NCBI RefSeq assembly: GCF_000699445.3
Contig: NC_067195.1
Span: 12,956,787 to 13,020,786 of the forward strand
DNA length: 64,000 nucleotides
DNA from: Schistosoma haematobium
Taxonomy: Eukaryota > Platyhelminthes > Trematoda > Strigeidida > Schistosomatidae
Direction of reading: 5' to 3'
Made by a program: the position numbers and the translations under genes. Of the stretch, positions 43,860 through 54,659 are shown in pieces. Position 1 is the first letter of the stretch; each line of letters opens with the position of its first letter. The notes under the pieces are model-generated. The model did no database searches and was not told the DNA's origin. It saw only the letters and a list, made by a program, of their open reading frames with translations.

Positions 43860-45200
43860 AGGTTTAGTTTAAAAAGACTGTCTACTGCCCATCCCTTTAT
43901 TCTTTCAATGTCCTTTTGGATCCCAAGTGTATCCATTTAGATTTTTGGACTTTCAGATCTTTACTGCCACGAAACTAATATTATTTTAAAGCTTCTAATA
44001 AACATCAGGACTAGAGCTTGAATGGTTTCCTGTGAAACTCCTGGCATTGAGCGTGCGCTCCATTCACCTTGGTATGAAACATTCTGTTTTCTAGGTAATT
44101 TTGAACTAAGACAAAAGCTGATCAGTAAAATCTTTCTTTGCAGCCCGCACCGTGAGAAGTACATGAGGTACTGTATGGAAGGCTTCTGCGAAAACTATGG
44201 ACACTGAGTTGATTCCCTTTGTTCCGTCGTTTTATCACTGGCGGTTCTGTCCATTACCTTTGACAGTACTAGTATTAATTCAAATTTTCTGTGACAAACC
44301 GTATCCTTAGCATGTCCCACTTTGAAGAACGAGACTAACCCGTTTCCATTCCTTTGGGAATTGGTATGACTCAAGCGAATGTCTTAACAGGTCAAATTCT
44401 GGTATGTTGATAGGTTTTGCGCACTGCTTGAGGATTATAGTAAGGATGTTGTCACATCCTGGTGACTAGCCTGGTTCCAAGGATTTCAGTTTCTTTAGTG
44501 CTAACCCAGGAGTTAGTTGTATTTACACAGACCATTAACTGCCACCAGAGTTGAGGAGTGTTTCGTGCACGTACATTCCCAGTTTAACTGGCCGGCGAGG
44601 TTGGTATTAACGATTTATGTCATTCCTAGTTTGGTGAGATCTTGTCCACTCGGCCCTTTTAAAGTACTGGCTCCCAGGTCCGTTGGTTTTCTGTTGGTCA
44701 TGAATCTGTAGAGATATGTAGGGTTAGCTTGCAATTTGGTTGCCATATTGACGTTGAAGCATGTCTAATCACTTAAACCTTCGGTGTCGCTACAGTGAGT
44801 ATCTTTCTGGGATACTTTGTATCAGTCTTGAGCCCTCATTTTGGCCATTAGCAAGCTTTCTGTGTTTCATTTAACTAGGGTCTTTTCTTTACGGTGTTGT
44901 GTTTTGTCTAATTTAAATTGTGCTGATAGGCATTCTGAATGATATCACTCACTATAACCCAGTGGTCATCGTCTGTTAACCTTCTCATACTCTCGTGGCC
45001 ATAGTGGATGTTGAAGACACACTCTCATGATCAAATACTCTGTCACAGTGTAGAAGAGTTGGGAAGCTTTCTTGTCCCTCAGAAGCATCGCATTTTTGGC
45101 CCCGTTAAAATATGACTGAGTCATGGTCACTATTCCCTATTAGTGCATGGACATAGTGATCTTCCACTGAAAGCTGGTCGTCTGTTAACAATTAATCTAA
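43860..45200 (-). mobile_element. Strongly decayed Jockey/CR1-type non-LTR element
   Basis: On the - strand, through many stops and frameshifts: DDDHWVIVSDIIQNAYQHNL, TKHNTVKKRP, LNETQKACWPK, DNILTIILKQCAKPINIPEF, SLESYQFPKEWKRVS, and VFAEAFHTVPHVLL (motif A form FAKAFDTVPH). The order matches the linker and start of an RT in Jockey/CR1-like elements. It is old and distinct from the RTEs nearby. Confidence 0.65.
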
Positions 45201-46664
45201 GTATCAGAGTTTTTTAACTTTACCCAATCTTGCAGTGCCACCAGAATGCTCAGTCGATCTTCGACTTCTAATGGCCATGGCAAGCCGCTGATGGAACCAC
45301 TCCGTATGTATCGCATCCTGGCTGGTGAAACTTAGGAACGGTGTGTCAGCGTTTCCACGCTGTAGTATTTGGTCACACCCAACATATGATAGTCTTAATA
45401 CGGTGTGTGCTACTTATGTCGACAGACATAAGCAGTATGTAACATCAAACAGATGTGGAATGCATGCCAGCAGATGATTTGAAAGAGGGAATTGAAAACA
45501 TCAGGAACGTAAACAAATTATAATTGTAATAATAACAGGAATGAAGGAACGATGAATTACGCAAGTAACAACTGGTGAAAGATGTGCAAATGATGTATAT
45601 AATATGTGGCTTTCATATTTTGCGAAGACACTATAATTTCGCAATAAACAATGAATTGATTATCTCCACCAGGTCTTCGTTCATTACTCTAACATCGTCT
45701 AGATATTCTTATCTTTTTACGTCCTTAGTATGTTTGTTAAATGGAGTACGTTTTAGCGTTCTCACTAGAGCAACACCAACATAGTCCTGTCATCTCGAAG
45801 ATATCAGTACTGTGTGGTGTTACGGCTCTGAAGCGACTAGACCCTGAGATGTTATCTAAGGTTAATTAACACTAAGGTGTATTTTATATGACTTTTGCCA
45901 TTGTTTTCCGAATCCAGGTTTACTCTCAGCACCCGAAATGAGTGGTGAAATCATCCTTGGAGTTGTACGAGGACTGAAGAGCCTCGGTTAGACCTCGATT
46001 TCTGAAGTTCATAGACGAGGAGACTTAGTAGCCGTGAAGTGTAACGGGCCAGTAAGTCTGAACACGCCTATTATCGTAGCGCGTTGATGGCCTATGCTAC
46101 ATGACAGCCAAAACTGCCCTTGGAAGCCGTTTCCAATGTACCTAAAGGCTTCTTGATTCAACATGTTGATTCAATAGCATTCGCTTACTAGTGTTAGGTT
46201 ATATTTCAGAATTCTCTGGTTTATTTAGAGAGACTCGTCCAGACGTTCAACTGTTGTGATCCATCTTATAAGTGATTTATCTTCAAACCGTTTTGTCAAT
46301 ATTTTCATCCTGCCAATCTATATTTTTCCTTTCTTTTGGTTATTTTAGTTTTCTGTTACGCGGTTTAAGACCCCTTGCTTTCGTGACACCGGATGCAGGT
46401 TTGAATGTCTTTGTTGATCCAGAGTGGTTACTTAAGGTCAGCAAAATATTAAGAATTTGTTAGATAACGAGCTAGGCTTCCATAATAGTGGTCGTAGAAG
46501 GAAGCTTCGGAGGATTAAATTAAAAAAATTGATTTTTCAGGGTATAACATTGGGGAAGCTGGATACTTGCTGATCCGTCTAGTTTTAACCTTGTGAAATT
46601 GTGGTCTACTTTGTTATTAGTACTGCTCTAATAATAGACCTAGTTCTAAAATTTTAAATATGTC

Positions 46665-47050
46665 TCGAAGTGACTGCCTAATCTATAAGATCTTACGTGG
46701 GAGTCACATCATTGTCTATACTGACTCATCGTATCGTAATAATCGACAGTATATGATGAAGAACACATTTAGGCTGGAGGTGAAACAATATATTGAAAAT
46801 GATAAGTTACACAAGAATGACCACGCCTGAAAGGCTGAGCCATACCAACCAATGAATTTAACTGGATCTCTTCCGCCTTCTCGAATGTTGACCTTCCCTC
46901 CGCGTTACATGTTGAATATCTATGTTCCCAGTTGTCTCGTGTTCAACTTTGAGGATTGTGTAGTTAGAGCCCAATACCACTACAACCTCTTACCCAGTGT
47001 TCAAGTAGGCGTGGATATGCCTCGAATATTCAAGGCATGATAGTGCTGTT
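46665..47050 (+). repeat. Unclassified ~400-bp repeat, copy 2
   Basis: Inverted relative to copy 1 at 42405-42835: GTGACTGCCTAATCTATAAG, GGGAGTCACATCATTGTCTA, TACTGACTCATCGTATCGTA, GGCTGAGCCATACCA, TTGAGGATTGTGTAGTTAGA and CACTACAACC. The decayed element at 43860-45200 lies between the two. Confidence 0.65.
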
Positions 47051-47757
47051 GTCTTTAACACCATTATAATTGAACATCCCGAAACTTGCCTTGCCGAAAG
47101 TCTGGAATAAAGAAGCTCGAAAATGTATTTTGAAGATAGTCGATGTGTCAAGAAGTATATGATCTAACCAGACTAGTTGTTACTAGTGATGCGTATCACC
47201 GTGCACAAAATCGCCATTCAGCATGGTTGTCTGACCGATTATTTTCAGCTAGGGTGTGTTTATATAAACAAAAGAAGTCAGCAAGGATGTCTTAGACTTA
47301 CAGAACTATTTATTTTTATCATTCGATCGGAAATGTTTACCACAGAGACTATACGTGAGTAATTCAGTTAAAACAGGTACGCATTTTAGGGAAGTGAGGT
47401 TTCATCATAGTTTGCCCACTGTAGCATGATTCGATGAAGTTTCGCACAAATGTCACCGTGATATAACACCGATGTGATGAGATTGCTAGGATGACTTCAG
47501 TTGGTAAAGATCGTGCGAACTATGATATGGATATCCGATTTTCTTCTCTTGCCCGGCAGAACGAAATTAGTGATGTATTTTAACAACGATGTTTAAGACA
47601 TACTAGAATCCTGTGCAAAGGAGCGATCAGTCTTCTATTCACAAACATGATAATGACCCACTAGCCCTTTCCAAGACAGGAAGTATTCTTCACCTGTCGG
47701 CACCTGGTTACTGGAAAAAGACGTGAAGTAAGAAGATATACTTTACTTCAAGGTTTA

Positions 47758-47961
47758 ATGGCAAAAAAGAGTATTTATAAATTTTCTGGTAAAATCCCAC
47801 CTCTAAACTATGGAAGCAAAGCACGTTTAGCAACAGTACGAGTAACCCCTCATTCAGATGATACATGCTTCGTAAGCTTAACGGATGTTTCTAGAGCGCC
47901 TCCTACAGATAGAGATCAGAGCAAAACTTCCCAGCCTTCTGACCTCGTAAGACATCACTGA
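47758..47961 (+). other. Unassigned 67-codon open frame
   Basis: MAKKSIYKFSGKIPPLNYGS, then KARLATVRVTPHSDDTCFVS and a Ser/Asp-rich end. It starts well and has coding-like composition but no recognised motif. It may be a remnant of a mobile element's gene. Confidence 0.25.
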
Positions 47962-47964
47962 GTA

Positions 47965-50900
47965 ATTCACTAGGGATATCGTAGAAGGACCTAAAGAAAG
48001 ACGAATAGAAATATCAGACTAGGTTGGCTGACATTTTTTAAAATTCAGAAGCCTATTGGTTCGTCAGTCAAGCAAATGACAATAACCAACTGTTAACTTT
48101 TAAACGTGTAGAGTAATTCATTTCCAGGGTGATTCAGCTCTTAGGTATCACCTCATTTTCTTAATGGTAAAGAAAGGTTTTGGTATCTTGGTTCCTCACT
48201 ATATAGAATTACGCTAACTGTAGGTAATACGCCTTTCGAGGTACCGTTTCAGCCACTTAGATATCCGTTTTACTGCACTTTTAAGATTTATTTGGGGACA
48301 GGACAAGTGTCTGTAGATCTGTGACTCAACCGGTTTCTTCAGTGTTCTGTAAACGTACGACGTCTAACACTTTTTCGTTCATTTATTGAGTAAATGCCTA
48401 AAATACTAGCTTAATTTTCACTGAGGTTTCAGTTTCAAACCCTATCTCTTGCTCTGCTACCTCTATCCTACAAGTTAAGATGTACTGCAGGAGTGCGTTT
48501 GCATAAGTTTTACGTAAAAGGTTGTGCAAATACGTTTTGTTTTTACTCGCGTTTTTCAGAGATTCAGAGAACCTATACCATTATTATTAATGACTGCTAA
48601 GTGGTTTTTCAGGTTTGACCTTGATAATGAGTCACCGTTCTGTTCTCTGCTCACATGACAAATTAATGTCTGTTCACAAAGTCACTGCTGCGCACACGAT
48701 TCTCATTCTCATATATCAGATGCCGCGAAAACGGGTTCCTTCTGTATTTCCTACCTACGCTTATAGATTACAGTGATAACCTCATTACGTGGTTATTGCG
48801 GACGCGCATTATCTTGGATTATATCTACCACACTTGCGATTATTAATATTTTATAATTGTGGATTAACGAGACCGAAACCCGAATGCACTTCCCGCTGAC
48901 AGTTCAAATAAAATCCCATGTATTTTCTTTATTAGAATTTATATTTATGTATATTATCAATTGTCTCTCCACATTTGGCAATAAGTATCATTATTTTGGT
49001 ATTGGTATATGTGGTCCGCAACAACAGATTTGGGTGAATAAAACAAAGTATGGTAATTCCTATCCTTTTTCAGAAATATTGTGCTTCTTGACTTTATATG
49101 GATAACGAATATTTTCCAACTATCGTAATACGAATTGCGAAACCTTTGATTGGTTTCAACTGAATAATTTACGAGTGACACTTGAACATGCTGGATCTAT
49201 ACACCTTGGAATGTAGAAAGCTCAGTGGTAAATTATTTATAGCTTGTCACATGATAAGCGCAACCAGGAATTTGTGGAATGATTGTTCATGTTCAGTTTC
49301 GACACAGATCAGAGACGAAAAGCTCTGAAATTGAAATTTCATTACTGCAGGTCGTGTAGTTGGCACAATATTTTCGCTTTTATGGTTAATAAACTCATTT
49401 AGTTCTCAAAAATAGCAATTTCCTTAAAGTCGTTTGAGTGAAAACTGATGTTCTGTCAGGAACACGATATGGTAACTCCTGTAACGCGTTTTTGAGGACA
49501 TCAGTGATATCAACAAGACACTAAATATTTCAAAATGTCCTCTGAGATTCCTGAAAGATTGATGAACCTGTTGCCTCACCTCGCTAGTTTTAAAACACCT
49601 GTCTGACAATTTGGACACAAGCAACAAAGAACAAAACGGTCACGTTTTAACTTGGAAAGTCTTGAACGATGGTTTATTAAAAATGAACGCTTATCTATAT
49701 TTTACACATGTTTCAGTAGCTTGTATTTTGAGAACACTACGTGTGAATGCACGTTTATTGTAATAAAGCACTCCCATCGTGCGTAATTAAACGATCGCCG
49801 TTAGATCACATTCATAGGGAAGCAACCAAACATTTATATTTTCAGACTTTCGTAGATTATTAGCAATAACCCTTCGAGTGACCTGGCATGAATGCTTACA
49901 TTGTGGACAACAAACTAGTTTCCAGATGAATTGAAAAATACCCCTCATAGTATATTATACACAGTAAAATTTCGCTAACAAATGATTAGTCTGCAGCCAT
50001 CGGATTATTTCATTTACTCTAAGAAAGCCGTTCGATAACAAATGTTGGTAGTGTAAAACAAAATCATCCTCAAATGCGAGTAGAATTCTTACATCCTTAG
50101 AGTCTGTAACGCTTAAGACAGTACAAAATCCCTCATCGCCAAGTTAACGTGAGCTCCTTCTTGATTATTTTTCACAAGCTCTTTACTTTCTCACACTATG
50201 TTGACCTACCATTAATTTTATTTCATTGCTCATTGTCTTTTTATGACTATTACATTCCTACACTTTTCCGCCTGTTTCGGTCAACAATTATGCGGCATCG
50301 TACTTTCCTTAATGCTTATACTTTGTTTGGAAAACCATAAGTTATATTATGGTCACTCAAAGCATTGTATAGATACCTTACCCGCCTTCTATAATTTGTA
50401 ACCGCCCGATAGTCCTGTAAAATGGTAATTATAGAAGTAGAGTTCTCAGACGGCTTGTGAAACGTACGGAAAAGTGTGAGATATAATAGTTTACCGAACG
50501 TAAACCTTAAGGCACCTAACATCACAAAGAAGGGAGAGCAGATCTACTGCCCGGCAAGCATTTATATTTAGGGCGATGACTTCGATTCACCTATTTTTGT
50601 GGGACAGAATATTTTGCTTGTTTCAGGTTCATCATGATTGGAGACGAGGGAATCAATCAGTGATACTGAGGTTGTCCTCCTACGCTCGCTACTAACCCAC
50701 GTTTCCAATTTTATGTTGAAATCAATATTCCACTTGAATAACTTATAACATGCTTACTCAGGCCTTTACATTATGATCTACTGGATGGCATTAGAGGGAA
50801 AGACAAAAAAACTAAAAAAGAGAAGATATGGTTAACGTGTTTCTGAACACTTTCCATCCCATGAACAGCCTTCCTTATTCTAACTTCGACTTTCCTTCTA

Positions 50901-50995
50901 TCAGTCCGCCTTGATACATATCACAACTCAGTACTGTATTCTATTATCTGGAGTCTCTAACCAGATTTTGCTCTATCAATTACTTTATCATTTTA
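47965..50995. other. No recognised feature
   Basis: About 3 kb without a supported gene, RNA or mobile element on either strand. Confidence 0.4.
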
Positions 50996-51340
50996 TTATA
51001 ACTGAACACATAAATATTGGTGTAAGGGGGCACCAGATATATATGCGCCACACAAAACAATGAGAATAGAAAGAGGAAAAGAATGTAAGGTGTGTATAAA
51101 AAAAAGAGAACAATAACGACTACAGATTAGTGCATACTAGAGTAGTAATAATAATAAAGAGGGAAACGGAAAGGTACAACCAGAAAAAGTTCTTTCGACT
51201 AAGGAAGATACAACCACTTTTTATGAAGAAAGTAAAAGAAGGTTACAGCAGGATCGCCACTGGCTTCTATTTTGAGCCATATCTCATAACGTCTGTAGCC
51301 ACTGTGTCGCATCATCTCTGGGACCCCAGCCAGAGAGTCG

Positions 51341-52097
51341 TTAAGGACCAACACAAGCCAGCCCTTTGCAGCTTTTTTTCATACGACGACACCATGTCAT
51401 ACACTGACCACCTTTCCGCTTTTTACAACCAGTCCCAGAGTCGGCAAATAATGAACGACGTGGAATTCTCTGAGACGACATTCGTGGAACATGTCCAGGC
51501 CACCGAAGTCGGTGTTTCAAGGTGGTGACACCAATCGGATTATCGTCACTCGGCCCGAACACACGATGCCGAACCTCTGTATTACTGACATGGTGTTGCC
51601 AATGGATGTCAGAAATCCTACGGAGACTGACATCACTAAACTTTAATAGGTCTTATCAATCACGCTGCCACCAGCACTTATGCAACTACCTAGATACACG
51701 AACTTCTCGACCACTTCTATCTGCTCACCATCCAGGGTGAATCCAGGATTAGAATCCTGCAAGCCTTGTAGAAGTGCTTCGCACTTTGGAAGTGCACTAC
51801 GATTGTTGGCCTTTGATAAGTATGGCGGTGTTCTAACATTTGGCGGAGGGTGAAGATATGATCAATACATCCTCGACCAGAACGAAAACCAACCTGCTCC
51901 TCGCGAGTCAATCTTTCTCGGGTTTTGAACAACCTACGAAGAATGACGGAAGCCAATAGCTTGGACGCAATCGGAAGTAGACTTATCCTCTGATAGTTGT
52001 TACAGAGACGACGTGAACCCTTTTTAAAGATAGGGAAAACTATCGACTCGTTCCATGATGTTGGAACACTTTCTAACCCCCAGACCCTTGTGAACAA
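51341..52097 (-). pseudogene. RTE-C copy 2 reverse transcriptase and C-terminal domain, palm deleted
   Basis: 52097-51790 holds SVPTSWNESIVFPIFKKG, NNYQRISLLPIASKLLASVI, EEQVGFRSGRGCIDHIF. After RPTIVV the frame jumps to a piece that in copy 1 follows the YADD box, so motifs A (partly), B and C are gone. 51562-51341 holds the C-terminal LKHRLRWPGHVPRMSSQRIP and GTGCKKRKGGQCMTW blocks. Confidence 0.83.
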
Positions 52098-52502
52098 CGC
52101 AAACAGTTCCTTAACCCGATGTTCACAACCATCACTTTTATAGACTGTATTTATTTAACATGCATGCTGTGAAACAATAAATGTTGTACTTTATAGATCG
52201 CGCCAATGCAAAAAATATTAAAAAGTCATCTGTGCCCGGTATTTTGTAGCGCTCCAAAAGTTGGAGTTTCTTGCTGAATTCCGCTTCATTTGGTTGATCA
52301 GTCGTCACCGGCCATGGGAGGCAGGACAGTCTGACCAATGTCGCCGGAGTAGCAGGCCAGTTGAACTGTCCTTAGAAGAATTCTGCAAATCGTCCAAGAC
52401 GTCGATGGACGTTAGTGATAGGCATCTCGTCATCCCCACAGATTTTTTCGCTCACACCAGACTTCTTGCTACCAGTGGCTCGAATGAGTTGGAAGAGCTT
52501 CC

Positions 52503-52842
52503 TGTGACGATGGACCACGGGTGAGCTCGAGGAAGTTGTAGGAGGCTCAGAAGGAGATATTCCAACCAATCACTTTTCAGAAGAATATTCCAGAATTCAA
52601 CATGTAGCCTTCTGATTGGTCTACGCTAATAATCCCATGTACGCGGATTGGCGGACAGTAATGATGATTTTGTTCTTACTAAAAACTATTAATACCTGAC
52701 AGTTTTGTACTATAATTGATACTGTTTGGGATAATATTCCTTTCGTTAGTCTTCTATCTTCTTACTGCGACTTGCAAGGGTTTTGGTGCTCTAGTGCTCT
52801 GTTATAAGCGGTATATAGAAAATCAGCCTTTAAGACATAACA
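52503..52842. mobile_element. Solo LTR, 340 bp, with 5-bp target duplication
   Basis: Starts TGTGACGATGG and ends GACATAACA, flanked on both sides by CTTCC (52498-52502, 52843-52847). RTE-C copy 1 has the uninterrupted sequence GAGCTTCCGGTAGTTACCAG at 23667, i.e. the empty site with one CTTCC. TG..CA ends, 5-bp duplication and length are those of a long terminal repeat left after recombination of an LTR retrotransposon (Ty3/gypsy or BEL type). On the - strand there is a TATATA-like box about 25 bases from the end. Strand is undecided. Confidence 0.88.
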
Positions 52843-53912
52843 CTTCCGTTAGTTAGCAGACGCAGCTGCTGCTTCCGGCTCATTAGCACGCTTCGACCAC
52901 CAGGCTTCTCGGTCCTTACGCAAGCTTTGCCCAATTTCCTTACGTAACATCCTTCGTTTATGGTCAAACGTTTCGCGAACCCACAACTGACTGTACCCGC
53001 CATTTTCATGGCGTCATGCAATTGCAACCAATGCTCGTCTATACTTTTCGGTGGAGTGGTAGCTAGCCTAGAGGCTAGCTCGGTTCGATACTTACTTGCA
53101 ACAGAAGTTGCAACCAGCTTGCTAATATCAATCCGTTGATGGCGGTCACTTCGTTGGCCACTGAAAAGTAAGGTAAGATTGGCGCAGATCAAAGCATGGT
53201 CAGAGTCCAGATAGGTACTCCAAAAGGAGCGGCAGTCTTGTACACAACCACGCCAGCGGTAGCTGATCGCGATGTGATCAATCTGAGTCCAGGCTTGAGA
53301 TGCAGAGGGATGACGCCAGGTAGCATATCGGCGATGACTGTGCCGAAAATTAGTGCTAGCCAGAAACAGGTTGTGGTCTGTGCACAGTTGCAGTAGACGG
53401 TCCCCATTATCCGACCTGCGACCAACGAGTCCCCATCGGCCACCTAAACGACTCTCTTCTGTGCCTAGACGCCCGACCTGAGCATTCAAATCTCCGGCTA
53501 GTACTACAATATCTGTCGAACGCACTTTCTGGAGAAGAACAGATAACTGGTGGTAAAACTCATCCTTGATTGCATCCGGGCTGCAATCTGTCGGGGCATA
53601 GGCAGAGATGACGAAAATACATCGTTTCTCACGCCGATTTCTTCTCACTTTGATGGAACTTTCTAATCTAACAGCACATAGCCGACTGTTAATTGGGATC
53701 CAATCGACTAGTGCTGCCTCAGCTCTAGCGCTTAGTGCGACACCAACGCCAGCAAGACCAGACGAAGATGCCACAGGGTCCCCGGATAAGCGCACGTAAA
53801 ACAGACTTTTCGAAGTGACAGATGGAGAGCGAATTTGCAGTACTTCATCAGAGTCTTGAATACGTGTTTTTTGTAGACAACAAACGTCGATATTAAAACT
53901 TTCCAGAGACAT
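52830..53912 (-). pseudogene. RTE-C copy 2 endonuclease plus linker start
   Basis: The longest open frame of the window (360 codons). EEP landmarks in order: MSLESFNIDVCCLQKTRIQD, SSGLAGVGVALSARAEAALV, FVISAYAPTDCSPDAI, VVLAGDLNAQVGRLG, RRSDNGDRLLQLCTDHNLFL, WTQIDHIAISYRWRG and STYLDSDHALICANL (SDH motif). The catalytic Glu in the CLSET(R/H)IQ motif is Lys (CLQKTRIQ), so the nuclease should be dead despite its open frame. The frame runs into the solo LTR at its 3' end. Confidence 0.87.
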
Positions 53913-54254
53913 AGCCAGCCCTTACTGTTGTTTGACCCGCATAAGTGTGCGAACGTTGAAGGCAGCCAGTTTGTATGGTGCACGTGGTTTCATTAAAACT
54001 GCTTCAGTACTCATATTCAGTGGTAACATACAATTTTCAACCGGACAGGGACTCAAGAACGTCTAGATAGAGTCAAATATCCACCAAAGACGAGCTGCTG
54101 TATAAGTTGAAAAGTAATGATACGCAGAGGGGGAATAGTAGAGAGTGGATAAGTGACGTGATAAAAAAGAGCGGACAAATGAATGTCAATTGTCTGACTT
54201 TTAATCGGGGCGAGAATAGTAGTTTCAGTTAATGTCGCCATTTCACTTCATTTA

Positions 54255-54650
54255 ACTTGTGTGTGAGCTGTGATACTTTCCGACCTGAATGTCTTATCCA
54301 CATGACAATAGAGCAACTTTAGGAGATGCAGTCCCATGGTAGACGGTGACCAACAATTGGTTCATACGCTTTTCTTCCTTCAGGATACTGGAGCCCATGT
54401 GCACCATTGGTTTGAAATGAGGGTTTTCCAACTCCCCTAGGTGGACTCATCGTGTCAACCGGCCCGGTTAAATTGCTAGATATTCGCTTTTGGTCCTCTA
54501 AATTTCATAAACAACACCCCTGCTGCGAGAAAGTAGTGAGTAGGAATTCTGTGGTAGTGGCTGTATACGCGTAGCCATTTGAGTGCATTTCGAGAGGAAG
54601 AGCGGACTCTCTCCATTCCCGACCGTATCACGGCATTTGGGGGGCCGCCC
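54255..54650 (-). mobile_element. SINE-T copy 5, diverged and tail-truncated
   Basis: Shares TGTGAGCTGTGATACT, GAGATGCAGTCCCATGGTAG, GACCAACAATTGGTTCATAC, AGGGTTTTCCAACTCCCCTA and GGCATTTGGGG with the other copies. It lacks the RTE-C-like tail. It is about 250 bp beyond the end of RTE-C copy 2. Confidence 0.78.
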
Positions 54651-54659
54651 TATCAAAGG

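Larger units (their letters stand above)
50999..53990 (-). mobile_element. RTE-C copy 2, carrying a solo LTR
   Basis: Same family and same 5' end (near TGCACGTGG) as copy 1. On the - strand: endonuclease (53912-52843 with full EEP domain), solo LTR at 52503-52842, linker (52502-52260), RT part (52097-51790), then a large deletion that removes the whole YADD region and joins TYQRPTIVV directly to the later SPWMVSR part (51790-51717), C-terminal domain (51650-51230), and the tail shared with SINE-T at 50999-51060. Confidence 0.87.

Noticed and set aside
50999..51060. Target duplication for RTE-C copy 2
   Set aside because: Only TCATT is shared at the two ends (left TCATTTTA, right TCATTAAAA), too weak to claim.
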